This document shows, one piece after another, positions 18,372 to 26,851 of a DNA stretch of 64,000 nt. The position numbers were made by a program, and so were the translations under genes. Below the pieces are notes generated by a model, which was not told the origin of the DNA, did no database searches, and was given only the letters and a program-made list of their open reading frames with translations. This DNA is from Myxococcales bacterium (GTDB lineage: Bacteria; Myxococcota; Myxococcia; Myxococcales; JAKAPL01), in the NCBI GenBank assembly GCA_021783235.1, contig JAJXUD010000002.1, positions 26,693 through 90,692 of the forward strand, read 5' to 3'. The first letter of the stretch is position 1. Each line of letters starts with the position of its first letter.

Positions 18372-21300
18372 TCAGCCGGCGAGCGGCTTGGTCTTCGGCT
18401 CGGGCGCCGCCAAGGCCGGGGTGCCGCCCTCGATCGGGACGACCTCGGCCTCGCCGCGGTCGGTCCTCTCCCCGCGGCCGAAGAGGCGGCCGAAGAAGAC
18501 CGACGCGTCGTCGAAGAGCGAGTAAGCCACCGGCGTCGCGAGCAGCGTGAGCAGCAAGGAGAGGGTCTGGCCGCCGATGACGATGCTGCCGGTGGCGCGC
18601 GCGAGCCCGGCCCCGATGCCCTTCGAGACGGCGAGCGGGATCATGCCGGCCACGAAGGCCACGGTCGTCATGAGGATCGGCCGCAGCCGGTCTCGGTTCG
18701 CCTGCAGGATGGCCTCGAGCTTTGGCATCCCTTGCGCGCGCAGCGTGTTCGTGTGGTCCACCTGGAGGATCGAGTTCTTCTTCACGACGCCGAAGAGCAC
18801 GAGCAGTCCGAGACCGGTGAAGATGTTCAGCGTCTGCCCGAAGAGGAGGAGCGAGACGAGCGCGAACGGAACGGTGAGCGGTAGCGCGAGGAGGATCGTG
18901 ATGGGGTGAAGCCACGATTCGAACTGTGCGGCGAGCACGAGGTACATGAAGATGAAGGAGAGGCCGAAGGCGATGACGAAGTTCGCCGCCGCCTTCCCGG
19001 TCTCGCGGGAGCGGCCCTGCGGGAGCGCGTGGTAGGCGGCCGGAAGCTGCTGATCGTGGATGATCTGGACGAGGGCCGCCATCACGTCGCTCTCCCCGAA
19101 GCCGGGCGCGACGTTGGCGTTGATCGCGACGAGGCGCTGCCGGTTGACGCGGTTGATGACCGAGGGGCCGGTACCCTGCCGGACAGTCACGACCTCGCGC
19201 AGCGGCACCGAGCCGTAGCGCACCGACGGGACGGTGATGAGCGAGAGGCTCTCCCGGTCGGAGCGGAAGGGCAGATCGGCGCGGGCGCGCACGTCGTAGT
19301 CTTCGCCGCTCTCGGCGTAGGTGGAGACCTTGAGGCCGCCAACGAGCAGCTGCAGGGTCCCGGCGATGTCCGCCACCTGCACGCCCAGGTCGGCGGCCTT
19401 CTCGCGGTCGATCGTGACGTCGTACTCGGGCTTGCCGACCACGAGGTTCGTGTCGACGTCCACCGCCCCGGGCACCTTCTTGAGCTCGGCGACGATCCGG
19501 CTGCTGTAGTCGGCGAGCTTGCCGAGGTCGGGGCCCGAGATTCCGTACTGGACCGACGCCGTCGACTGGCCGGAGTTGAAGGCGTCGACCTCGGAGACGT
19601 CGATGCGCAGATCCTTCGGCAGCTTCTGGACGATCTCCTTGCGCACGCGCGCCATCAGCCCGATCTGCGTCTCCTTGCGGGCGCGCGGGTCGGTCAGTCG
19701 CACGTAGATCTTGGCGAGGTTCTCGAGCCGCTGCTGGCCGCCGCCGATGCTCGTCAGGGTGAGCAGCACGTCCGGGCTGAGCTCGCGCACCTTGCGCGCG
19801 ATTCGCTCGGCGACGATCTCGGTCGACTCCAGGCTCGTCCCCTCGGGCGCCCGCACGTTGATCTCGAAGTTGGCGTCGTCGTTCTCGGGGATGAAGCCCT
19901 TCGGCACGGCCTTGAAAAGCAGCGGCGTCGAGGCGAGCGTGAGCAGGGACGCGACCACGACGATCCAGCGGTGGCGCATCACGAAGCGGAGCACCGCCAT
20001 GTAGGCGTTCTCGACCGGCTGGTAGCCCGCGTCGACGAACCTCTCGAGCGCGCTCTTCTTCTTCGGTAGCCGCTTGCCCTTCTCGTCGAAGAGTGGCGGG
20101 TCGAGCCAGCGCGCCGAGAGGCTCGGGGTGAGCGAGAAGCTCACCAGCATCGAGACGGCGATGGCGAAGGCCATCGTCAGGCCGAAGCCCTCGAGGAAGC
20201 GGCCGACGATCCCCGACATGAAGGCGACCGGGACGAAGACAGCGAGGAGCGAGAGCGTCGTCGCGAGGACGGCGAGGCCGATGTCCTTCGTGGCGGCGAT
20301 GGCCGCGGGGAACGGCCGGTAGCCCTTCTCGTCGATGAAGCGGAAGATGTTCTCGAGAACCACGATGGCGTCGTCGATGACGATGCCGACAGCCAGCGCG
20401 AGCGCCAGCAGGGTGATCATGTTGAGTGTGAAGCCCCGGGCCCACATGAGGGCGAAGGTGCCGATGATCGAGATGGGGATGGCGACCGCGGCGATGACGG
20501 CGCTGCGGAAGTTGCCGAGGAAGAGGAGCACGACGAGCGAGGCGAAGAGGGCGCCGAGGACGAGATGCTCCTTGACGGCGTTGACGCTCGTGCGGACGAC
20601 CCCTGAGTTGTCGCGGACGACCTCGAGCTCGTAGCCGTGCGGCAGCGCCTTCTCGATGGCCTTGAGCCGTCCGAGCACCCCGTCGACCACCGCGACCGTG
20701 TTCTCGCCCGACTGCTTGCGCACCGAGAGAAGCACGGTCCGCTTGCCGTTCTCGAACGCGACCGAGTCCTCCTCCTCCTCGCCGTCCTCCACCCGCGCCA
20801 CGTCGCCGAGCCGGATCGGGTGGCCGTCGGCGTCGCGCACCACGATCTGGGCCAGGGCCGCTGGACTCGTCACGCGCCCCTGCACGCGCAGGGTGATCTC
20901 GGTCGGGCCCGTCTGCACCGCGCCGCCTGGGGTGCTGAGGTTCTGGGTGGCGATCGCCCGCTGTACGTCCACCGCGGTGAGGCCCATCGAGCGCAGCCGC
21001 ACCGGATCCATCCAGACGTTGATCTGCCGCTTGCGGCCGCCGATGAGGGAGACGTCGCCAACGCCCGGGATGCTCTCGATCTGCCGCCGGATCTGCTTGT
21101 CGGCGAGCTCGGTGAGCTCCCGAACCGAGTGCTTGCCGTGCACCGCGATCTGCAGCACCGGAACCGAGTCGGGATCGAGCTTCGCGACGATGGGGGGGTC
21201 GATGCCGCGCGGGAGGTCCGGCAGCGAGCTGTTGACGTGGTCCTGCACCTCCTGCGCCGCGACGTTGACGTTCTTGTCGAGGTTGAAGGTGACGAAGATC

Positions 21301-21572
21301 TGGGAGACGCCCTCCACCGAGACCGAGCGGAGCTCGTCGATGCCGCTGATCGTGTTCACCGCCTCTTCGATCTTGTCGGTGATCTCGGTCTCGACCTCCT
21401 CCGGCGCGGCGCCGTCGAGGCGGGTGGTCACGACCACGACCGGGAAGTCGATCTTCGGGAACTGGTCGAGGCCGAGCTTGAAGTAGCCCGCGATGCCGAC
21501 CACCGAGATGGCGAGCATCACCACCACGGTGAAGACCGGCCGTCGGACGCAAAGGCTGGCGAGCCACTGCAT
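18372..21572 (-). CDS. RND-family (HAE1) multidrug efflux pump, inner-membrane subunit
   Basis: This 1066-aa protein is an AcrB/MexB-type proton-driven pump. It starts MQWLASLCVRRPVFTVVVML and has helix 1, a large periplasmic loop, then helices with LALAVGIVIDDAIVVLENIFR (the conserved TM4 Asp pair of the proton relay). A second periplasmic loop and helices with GLGLLVLFGVVKKNSILQVDHTN follow. Length is within the family range. It is 12 bp downstream of its adaptor gene and is the last gene of the operon. Repression by the divergent MarR protein is likely. Confidence 0.95.
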   Translation of the reverse strand: MQWLASLCVRRPVFTVVVMLAISVVGIAGYFKLGLDQFPKIDFPVVVVTTRLDGAAPEEVETEITDKIEEAVNTISGIDELRSVSVEGVSQIFVTFNLDKNVNVAAQEVQDHVNSSLPDLPRGIDPPIVAKLDPDSVPVLQIAVHGKHSVRELTELADKQIRRQIESIPGVGDVSLIGGRKRQINVWMDPVRLRSMGLTAVDVQRAIATQNLSTPGGAVQTGPTEITLRVQGRVTSPAALAQIVVRDADGHPIRLGDVARVEDGEEEEDSVAFENGKRTVLLSVRKQSGENTVAVVDGVLGRLKAIEKALPHGYELEVVRDNSGVVRTSVNAVKEHLVLGALFASLVVLLFLGNFRSAVIAAVAIPISIIGTFALMWARGFTLNMITLLALALAVGIVIDDAIVVLENIFRFIDEKGYRPFPAAIAATKDIGLAVLATTLSLLAVFVPVAFMSGIVGRFLEGFGLTMAFAIAVSMLVSFSLTPSLSARWLDPPLFDEKGKRLPKKKSALERFVDAGYQPVENAYMAVLRFVMRHRWIVVVASLLTLASTPLLFKAVPKGFIPENDDANFEINVRAPEGTSLESTEIVAERIARKVRELSPDVLLTLTSIGGGQQRLENLAKIYVRLTDPRARKETQIGLMARVRKEIVQKLPKDLRIDVSEVDAFNSGQSTASVQYGISGPDLGKLADYSSRIVAELKKVPGAVDVDTNLVVGKPEYDVTIDREKAADLGVQVADIAGTLQLLVGGLKVSTYAESGEDYDVRARADLPFRSDRESLSLITVPSVRYGSVPLREVVTVRQGTGPSVINRVNRQRLVAINANVAPGFGESDVMAALVQIIHDQQLPAAYHALPQGRSRETGKAAANFVIAFGLSFIFMYLVLAAQFESWLHPITILLALPLTVPFALVSLLLFGQTLNIFTGLGLLVLFGVVKKNSILQVDHTNTLRAQGMPKLEAILQANRDRLRPILMTTVAFVAGMIPLAVSKGIGAGLARATGSIVIGGQTLSLLLTLLATPVAYSLFDDASVFFGRLFGRGERTDRGEAEVVPIEGGTPALAAPEPKTKPLAG

Positions 21573-21584
21573 GGTTGTCTCCCG

Positions 21585-22664
21585 CTACTGCGCGACCGCG
21601 ACGCCGTCGGCGGTCTGTTCGGTCGGGTGGGTGACGAGCCGCTCTCCCGGGGCCAGCCCGTTCAGCACGGCCACCTCGCCGCCCACGGTGGGTCCGGCCT
21701 GGACGACGCGCTCCTCGATCTGACCGCCCTCGACGACGAAGGCCCGCCAGCTCTCTCCGTCGTGGCGGAGCGCGGAGGCCGGGACGACCGGGAGCGGCTC
21801 GCTGCCCACGACGAGCTGGGCGGAGGCGAAGAGCCCGGGCTTGAGCCGCCGATCGGCGTTCGGCACCAGCGCTTCGAAGACGAGGTCGCGGGTGGTGGCG
21901 CGCACCGCCGGCCCGATGTAACGGACGATGCCGGTGAAGCTCTCGCCCGGGAAGGCGTCGACCTGGAAGTCCACCTTCTGGCCCTCCTTCACCGCCGCGA
22001 GGTCCGCCTCGGGGATCGTGAGCTCGAGCCGGAGCGGGTCGATCTGGACGAGGTGGACCACCCGGGAGTCCGCCCGGACGTACTCGCCCGGGCTCACGTA
22101 GCGCTCGGCGACGAGTCCCGCGAACGGGGCGCGGACGGTGGCGTCGCCGACCATCTGCAGCGCCTCCTCGGCGCGAGCCGCGGCGGCGTCGGCCGACTCC
22201 GCCGAGGTCTTGCAGCTCGACATGACGCGCTCGAACTCCTGCTCGGAGATGGTGCCCTTCCGGTAGAGCCGCTGGAATCGCTCGCAGTCCCGCTCGGCGA
22301 GCTTCTTCTGCTCGCTCGCGGCCGCGAGGTTGGCCTTGGCCTCGGTGGCGGCGAGGGCCGAGAAGCGGGTGTCGAGCTGGGCGATGGAGCCGCCCTTCGC
22401 GACCAGGCTGCCCCGCTCGACCATGGTTCGCAGCACCCGGCCGTTGGCGTTGGCGGCGAGGTCGGACTCCTCGAAGGCCTTGAGCGAGCCCGCGAGGAGC
22501 ACCGTCTTGGGCATCTGCCGCTCGGTCACCGCGACCGTTTCGACGTGGATCGGCGTGGCCTTCGGGGCGTTCGCGGCCTCGCCCTCCGCGACGCGCTCTC
22601 CGCAGGCGGCGAGGCAGAGCAGCGAAGCGGCGAGCCGAAGGGCGATCGGCAGGTGGCGGATCAT
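21585..22664 (-). CDS. RND periplasmic adaptor (membrane fusion) lipoprotein
   Basis: The ATG at 22664 overlaps the TolC-like stop as ATGA and gives a 359-aa protein with a lipoprotein signal (MIRHLPIALRLAASLLCLAAC). Longer reading in the same frame is shadow of the TolC-like gene. Domains in order are a first lipoyl half (ANANGRVLRTMVERGSLVAKGG), an alpha-hairpin at about residues 105-165, a second lipoyl half (VRAPFAGLVAERYVSPGEYV) and a beta-barrel (EGQKVDFQVDAFPGESFTG). The MexA/AcrA layout fits its place between outer-membrane channel and RND pump genes. Confidence 0.92.
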   Translation of the reverse strand: MIRHLPIALRLAASLLCLAACGERVAEGEAANAPKATPIHVETVAVTERQMPKTVLLAGSLKAFEESDLAANANGRVLRTMVERGSLVAKGGSIAQLDTRFSALAATEAKANLAAASEQKKLAERDCERFQRLYRKGTISEQEFERVMSSCKTSAESADAAAARAEEALQMVGDATVRAPFAGLVAERYVSPGEYVRADSRVVHLVQIDPLRLELTIPEADLAAVKEGQKVDFQVDAFPGESFTGIVRYIGPAVRATTRDLVFEALVPNADRRLKPGLFASAQLVVGSEPLPVVPASALRHDGESWRAFVVEGGQIEERVVQAGPTVGGEVAVLNGLAPGERLVTHPTEQTADGVAVAQ

Positions 22665-24004
22665 TGGACGGGCTCCGGGTCGAGAGGCTGTCCCGCGACG
22701 AGGCGCAGGACCGCGCGGGAATAAGAGAGGTCTGCGTCGGCCTGGAGTCGGGCCACGTCGGCGGCGAAGGCGTCGCGCTGGGCCTGTACGACCTCCAGCT
22801 GGTTTCCGGCGCCCTCGGCGTAGCGCTCGCGCGCGTACTCTGCGGCGAGCTCGGCGGCCTTCACCTGAGCCCGCGTGGCGCGGCTCTTCGTGATGTCCGC
22901 GTGGACGCGCTGCCAGGCGCCGAAGATCTGGTCGTGCGTCGCGAGCCGCGCGCGCTCCTCGCCCAGGCGGGCAATCTGCGCCGCCTGGCTCTCGAGCCGG
23001 ATGGTCTCGATGGTGGAGAGGTCCAGCCGCCAGTTGAGGCTCAGCATGGCGGTGTAGTACGCGGGCTGGCCCACGAACGAGGTCGCGTTGGTGAGGTGCT
23101 CGTTGATCGACCCGGAGAGCGTCGGGATCAGGGCGTAGGCCGCGGCGCGCCGGCCGAGCTCGGCCGCGCGCGTCTGCTCGACCGCTGCCTCGAGCGTCGG
23201 CAGCCGGTCCTCGGGCGTCGACTCCCAGCTCTGCAGGGGCGCCTCCTCGTGCAGGTCGTCCTCGGTCGACGGCACGTCGCCGGTCGGCGTCACGGCCGTC
23301 AACGTGACGAGCGCCCGGCGCGAGATCTGGGAGGCGAGCTCCGCGTCCGCGATGGCGCTGCGGGCGCTCTCGACCTCCGCGGCGGCGCGATTCTCGTCGA
23401 GCTGCGTGGAGACTCCCTCCTGCCGCTGGTCGCGAATCAGCGCGAGGTTTGCCTCGGACACCTCGAGCGTCCGCTGCGCCGAGCGGCGCAACCCCTCGGC
23501 CCCGATGAGCTGATGGTAGTAGCTCGCGACCTGTTGCTCGACCTGCAGGAGGGTGGCGCGCTCGCCGTGCGAAGCGCTCCGCGCCAGCGCCCGCTGCGAG
23601 GCGATTCGCGACCAGCTGGCGAGGTCGACGATGGGGACGTCGAGCTCGAAGAAGGCGTCCCACTGGTTCGTCGGCAGGATCGTGAGCGCGCTCGTGGTGA
23701 AGCCGGGGATGGCGGGGAAGACCACGTCGTACTGGTTGCGGGTGTAAATGCCTCGGGCGCTCACCGAGGGCAGGGACCGCCCGAGGGTCGCGAGCGCGCC
23801 GGTCTCCGCTTGCACCCGCGCCACCGCGGCCTGACGGTCGTCGACGCTCGCCCTCCTGGCGCCGGCCAAGAACTCGCTCAGCGGCTGCAGCGCAAGGGCG
23901 GGAGTCGCTGCGCCGAGCAGCGCGAGCAGCGCGAGCCCCCGCAGGGGACGGGCCGCCGGAGGCAGGGCACCGGACCAGCCAGGGAACGAATTCACGAGCG
24001 TCAC
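22661..24004 (-). CDS. TolC-family outer membrane channel of the RND system
   Basis: This 447-aa protein starts with an N-terminal secretion signal region (LLALLGAATPALALQPLSEFL). Two OEP repeats follow, with long helices such as ATLLQVEQQVASYYHQLIGAEGL and YARERYAEGAGNQLEVVQAQRDAFA, the latter being the classic end of the second repeat. It is the promoter-proximal gene of a three-gene operon encoding channel, adaptor and pump, all overlapping or within 12 bp. Confidence 0.9.
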   Translation of the reverse strand: MTLVNSFPGWSGALPPAARPLRGLALLALLGAATPALALQPLSEFLAGARRASVDDRQAAVARVQAETGALATLGRSLPSVSARGIYTRNQYDVVFPAIPGFTTSALTILPTNQWDAFFELDVPIVDLASWSRIASQRALARSASHGERATLLQVEQQVASYYHQLIGAEGLRRSAQRTLEVSEANLALIRDQRQEGVSTQLDENRAAAEVESARSAIADAELASQISRRALVTLTAVTPTGDVPSTEDDLHEEAPLQSWESTPEDRLPTLEAAVEQTRAAELGRRAAAYALIPTLSGSINEHLTNATSFVGQPAYYTAMLSLNWRLDLSTIETIRLESQAAQIARLGEERARLATHDQIFGAWQRVHADITKSRATRAQVKAAELAAEYARERYAEGAGNQLEVVQAQRDAFAADVARLQADADLSYSRAVLRLVAGQPLDPEPVQ

Positions 24005-24037
24005 GGCGGCTGTCTCCCGGGAGGCCTATGCGCCCCA

Positions 24038-24059
24038 ATGGTTCATGTCTCAGAACCAT
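24038..24059. promoter_or_regulatory. Palindromic candidate MarR operator
   Basis: ATGGTTC (24038-24044) and GAACCAT (24053-24059) form a perfect 7-bp inverted repeat with an 8-bp centre, in the gap between the RND operon and the divergent marR gene. On the leftward strand a perfect TTGACA lies just upstream at 24071-24066. I do not see a convincing -10 box at the right spacing, so the promoter itself is left open. MarR proteins typically bind such palindromes over the promoter of the genes they control. Confidence 0.5.
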
Positions 24060-24121
24060 GATGATTGTCAACTGAAATACTTCACTTGTTGAACCAGTCG
24101 TCGATCCGGTATGCTTCGGTC

Positions 24122-24628
24122 GTGCGCCCCGCGAGCGCGAAGAGGGAAGGCCCTGGCCTCGGGCGATCGCCGAGGGGTTCGCGCGAGCGCTCGGTGGCCC
24201 AGGAACTCGCCGAGGCCTTCTTCGATCTGCTGATCTCCCGCTCGACCTGGTTTCAGTCGGTGGCCGTCGAGATCGGTGTCACTCCCATCCAGGCGAGGAC
24301 GCTCGTCGAGCTGGAGCCGGAGCGGGAGCAGACGATGAGCGGGGTCGCCGCCTCGGCCCGCTGCGAGCCCTCGAACCTCACCGGGATCGTCGATAAGCTC
24401 GAGGCGCGCGGCCTCGTCGAGCGGCGCGGCGCGACCGCCGATCGCCGCATCAAGATGGTCTCTCTCACCCGGGAGGGCGTGGCCCTGCGCCGCCGGCTGA
24501 TCGCCCGGTTGAACGAGCCGGCGCCCTGGATGGTCGCGCTCTCTGCCGCGGAGCAGCGGCGGCTGCGCGATCTCTTTCGGGCGGCGGTCGCCGAGGAGAA
24601 GCAGCGGTCAGCCATGAGCGATCGCTGA
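24122..24628 (+). CDS. MarR-family transcriptional regulator
   Basis: This 168-aa protein (from the GTG at 24122) has a MarR winged helix: ARTLVELEPEREQTMSGVAASARCEPSNLTGIVDKLEARGLVERR, then the wing ATADRRIKMVSLTREGVALRR. An in-frame TTG at 24065 would add 19 residues but falls right beside the candidate operator, so I prefer the later start; neither has a good ribosome site. It is divergent from the RND operon and presumably represses it until a ligand binds. Confidence 0.85.
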   Translation: MRPASAKREGPGLGRSPRGSRERSVAQELAEAFFDLLISRSTWFQSVAVEIGVTPIQARTLVELEPEREQTMSGVAASARCEPSNLTGIVDKLEARGLVERRGATADRRIKMVSLTREGVALRRRLIARLNEPAPWMVALSAAEQRRLRDLFRAAVAEEKQRSAMSDR

Positions 24629-24701
24629 GTGTCATTCCGCGGCTCGGCGCCGCGCCGGTCGACCGGCTGAATGCTACCGGCGGCGACCAGGAAGAAAAGC
24701 T

Positions 24702-24747
24702 GGAGCGGGTGAAGGGGATCGAACCCTCGACATCAACCTTGGCAAGG
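24702..24747 (+). repeat. attL: displaced 3' fragment of tRNA-Gly
   Basis: These 46 bases are identical to 37631-37676. They contain the T-arm, variable region and part of the anticodon arm of tRNA-Gly(GCC), but the 5' half of the tRNA is missing, so this copy is not a functional gene. It marks the left junction of the island. The 188 bases between this copy and the first HTH coding region hold no gene apart from an arm-type repeat at 24862. Confidence 0.92.
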
Positions 24748-24861
24748 CGGGGCGCGGGTTTCCAGCGGGTCGCACCCCTTCGCAAGTAGGCGCAACCTCT
24801 GGAGTCGAAGACGGCTTCGGGGTCCCTCCGCTCCACCGTTTCGCACCGTTTCCCACCCCAA

Positions 24862-24880
24862 ATGCTACCCGGCCGCTACC
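24862..24880 (+). repeat. Left copy of a 19-bp integrase arm-type repeat
   Basis: The sequence ATGCTACCCGGCCGCTACC at 24862-24880 recurs with one mismatch at 37542-37560, 71 bp inside the right end. Short direct repeats near both ends of a tyrosine-integrase element are typical arm-type binding sites for the integrase N-terminal domain. A degenerate third copy (ATGCTACCGG...) lies at 24671, just outside attL. Confidence 0.45.
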
Positions 24881-24935
24881 CGAGGCTCCCAAACCGTCCC
24901 GCTCGCTTCGCAGTCTCCGAGGGGGCGCAGACGAC

Positions 24936-25118
24936 CTGCTGACCGTCCGCGACGTAGCCGCCCGGCTGCACGTCTCGACCGCCACCGTCTACGCGCTCGC
25001 CGAGCGTGGCGAACTGGCGCACGTCCGAGTCTCGAACGCGATCCGAGTCGACCCGTCGGACCTCGCCGTGTTCGTCGAGGCAAGCAAGCGGCGCGGACCG
25101 TCGAAGGGAGGCCGGTAG
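24936..25118 (+). CDS. Excisionase-like helix-turn-helix fragment without a standard start codon
   Basis: This frame reads LLTVRDVAARLHVSTATVYA, then ALAERGELAHVRVSNAIRVD and PSDLAVFVEASKRRG to a TAG at 25116, a typical MerR/excisionase DNA-binding domain (HTH_17). The frame is open leftward to 24618 yet contains no ATG, GTG or TTG before the conserved domain; only CTG codons at 24936 and 24939 are available. It is therefore either started from CTG or a gene that lost its beginning when the left end formed. It resembles the HTH protein at 35945. The next gene starts 3 bp after its stop. Confidence 0.5.
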   Translation: MLTVRDVAARLHVSTATVYALAERGELAHVRVSNAIRVDPSDLAVFVEASKRRGPSKGGR

Positions 25119-25121
25119 GCC

Positions 25122-25355
25122 ATGGCGTCCAAGCGCTCGCCCGCCAAGCCTTGCCGTTGCCCCGCCTGCCGGGATTCCCCTCTGGCACGCGCCAGGGGGC
25201 GCGTCTCCAAGGCGTTCGAGCGGATCTCGAGCGCGCGGACACCGGCCGAGACTCGAGCGGCGCTCGCCGGGCTCGAAGCCCTGGGCCATTCCTCGGACTG
25301 GCGAGTGATGGCCGCGCTTCTCGAACGCCAGCTTGCGGGGGGCCGCCGTGCCTGA
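25122..25355 (+). CDS. Small Cys-containing protein of unknown function
   Basis: This 77-aa protein begins MASKRSPAKPCRCPACRDSP. Three cysteines in C-x-C-x2-C hint at a metal-binding knuckle, followed by one predicted helical region (AETRAALAGLEALGHSSDWRVMAALLERQL). GGGAGG lies 13 bases upstream of the ATG. It overlaps the following DUF5681 gene by 8 bases, so the two are probably made together. No family recognised. Confidence 0.6.
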   Translation: MASKRSPAKPCRCPACRDSPLARARGRVSKAFERISSARTPAETRAALAGLEALGHSSDWRVMAALLERQLAGGRRA

Positions 25356-25710
25356 GAACAGGCGCAGATCAGGCAACCGCGGCTCGTTCAAGCCGGGCGT
25401 CTCGGGCTGCCCGGGCGGCAGGCCCAAGCTCACCGGCCGCGCGCTCGAGGTGCGCGCCGCCTGCCGCGAGGCTTCGGTCCGGGCCGTCGAGCGGCTCCGC
25501 GACCTCCTAGAGGCCCCGGATCCAAGCGTGGTCCTGAAGGCCGCCGAGGCGATCCTGCGACGGGCATGGGGGGAGCCTGGGACCGAGGCCGAGGTGCGCG
25601 GGGTGGATACCGAGCGGGCGAAGGATGCAGAGCTTCGCGAGCGCGGTTGTGGGGCCAGCTCGCTAGAAGGGCTCATGGCGAGCGACGGGCCGCCCCCAGA
25701 CGTGGACTAG
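25348..25710 (+). CDS. DUF5681-domain protein
   Basis: From the GTG at 25348 the product has 120 residues. The N-terminus RSGNRGSFKPGVSGCPGGRP is the DUF5681 signature, a basic motif found in many phage and plasmid proteins, often just upstream of a terminase or in front of DNA-packaging genes. The rest is helical (EVRAACREASVRAVERLRDL). No terminase is present here, so the domain is an orphan. An in-frame TTG 15 bases upstream is an alternative start. Confidence 0.7.
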   Translation: MPENRRRSGNRGSFKPGVSGCPGGRPKLTGRALEVRAACREASVRAVERLRDLLEAPDPSVVLKAAEAILRRAWGEPGTEAEVRGVDTERAKDAELRERGCGASSLEGLMASDGPPPDVD

Positions 25711-25739
25711 AAGGCACAAATTTGCGCTCGGCTCCTACC

Positions 25740-25769
25740 TTGACACGCATCGTAATATAATGTTATAGT
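25740..25769 (+). promoter_or_regulatory. AT-rich promoter with internal palindrome upstream of the inner recombinase
   Basis: TTGACA (25740-25745, perfect -35) is followed after 18 bp by TATAGT (25764-25769). Between them lies TATAA-TG-TTATA (25756-25767), a palindrome that reaches into the -10 box, and wider ACGCA/TGCGT arms (25745-25749 and 25769-25773). The segment is strikingly AT-rich for this genome. The palindrome is a likely operator for an element regulator. The transcript would lead into the recombinase ATG at 25802, 33 bp further on. Confidence 0.6.
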
Positions 25770-25801
25770 GCGTCATTGCCGTTCGAGAGGAGCTCGAGCC
25801 C

Positions 25802-26806
25802 ATGACCCCGCCCCCCGCGAAGCTCGAAGCCGCCTTCGCCCGCCTGCCCCCCGGCGAAGCCCTCACCGTCCGCACCGAGGCCCCCGCCGGGCTGTCCGTG
25901 ACCCCCGCCGCCGTCGAACGGGCCCGCGAGTTCGCCCGGGCAGCGCGCTCGGAGGCCACCCGGGGCGCCTACCGCTCGGACTGGGCGCACTTCACCGCCT
26001 GGTGCGAGGCTCACGGAGGCACGGCGCTGCCGGCCGGGGCCGCCACCGTCGCGCTCTACCTCGGTGAGCTGGCCGACCAGGGGTTCAAGGTGTCCACCAT
26101 CGAGCGGCGCCTCGCGGCCATCGCAGAAGCCCACAAGGCCGCCGGCCTGCCCTCGCCGCGGTCGGACGCGAACGTCCGCGCCGTCGTCAAGGGCATCCGC
26201 CGCAAGCTGGGCGTGGCTCAGAAGCAGGCCCGGCCCCTTCTGCCGGCCGAGCTGCGGGCCGTGGTGGGCACGCTGCCCGAGGGGCCGCAGGGAACTCGGG
26301 ACCGGGCGTTGCTCTTGCTCGGCTTCGCAGGGGCGTTCCGCCGGTCCGAGTTGGCCAGCTTGAACGTCGGGGATCTCGAGTTCGGGGACGACGGACTCAC
26401 CGTGACGCTCCGGCGCTCGAAGACCGACCAGGAGGGCCGGGGGCGCAAGGTGGGCGTGCCCTTCGGCTCGGACAAGGCGACCTGCCCGGTTCGCGCCGTC
26501 CGTGCCTGGCTGACCAGCCTGGGCGAGGGGGCACGGGGTCCGCTCTTCCGCAGGGTCGACCGCTGGGGCAACCTCGGGGGCCGCATGACGGGGCAGGCCG
26601 TCTGGCGCGTCGTCCGCCGCGTCGCTGGGGACGAGTTCTCGGGGCACTCGCTGCGGGCCGGGCTCGCCACGGCCGCCGCGAAGGCCGGCAAGTCGGCCAC
26701 CGTGATCATGAAGCAAACCGGGCACAAGTCGCTCGCCATGGTGTCGCGCTACGTCCGGGACGCTTCGCTCTTCGAGGACAACGCGGCGAGCGGGATCGGG
26801 CTGTAG
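25802..26806 (+). CDS. Tyrosine recombinase (inner)
   Basis: This 334-aa site-specific recombinase has a SAM-like N-terminal core-binding domain (SEATRGAYRSDWAHFTAWCEA; STIERRLAAIAEAHKAAGL). The catalytic domain has all expected residues: R180 (FRRSEL), K207 (RRSKTD), H282-x-x-R285 (HSLR), H308 (TGHKS) and Y317 (SRYVRD). It lacks the arm-binding domain of lambda-type integrases, making it similar to XerC/D-like or plasmid resolvase-like enzymes. It is a second recombinase besides the tRNA-adjacent integrase; it may resolve multimers, move a nested element, or be the remnant of an older insertion. Confidence 0.9.
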   Translation: MTPPPAKLEAAFARLPPGEALTVRTEAPAGLSVTPAAVERAREFARAARSEATRGAYRSDWAHFTAWCEAHGGTALPAGAATVALYLGELADQGFKVSTIERRLAAIAEAHKAAGLPSPRSDANVRAVVKGIRRKLGVAQKQARPLLPAELRAVVGTLPEGPQGTRDRALLLLGFAGAFRRSELASLNVGDLEFGDDGLTVTLRRSKTDQEGRGRKVGVPFGSDKATCPVRAVRAWLTSLGEGARGPLFRRVDRWGNLGGRMTGQAVWRVVRRVAGDEFSGHSLRAGLATAAAKAGKSATVIMKQTGHKSLAMVSRYVRDASLFEDNAASGIGL

Positions 26807-26851
26807 AAGCCACCGCCGCCCGCCCACGTCGCCTCGCTGTCGTCAACGGCG

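Noticed and set aside
24702..24747. A second functional tRNA-Gly gene
   Set aside because: The 5' half (acceptor 5' strand, D-arm) is missing; this is an att fragment.
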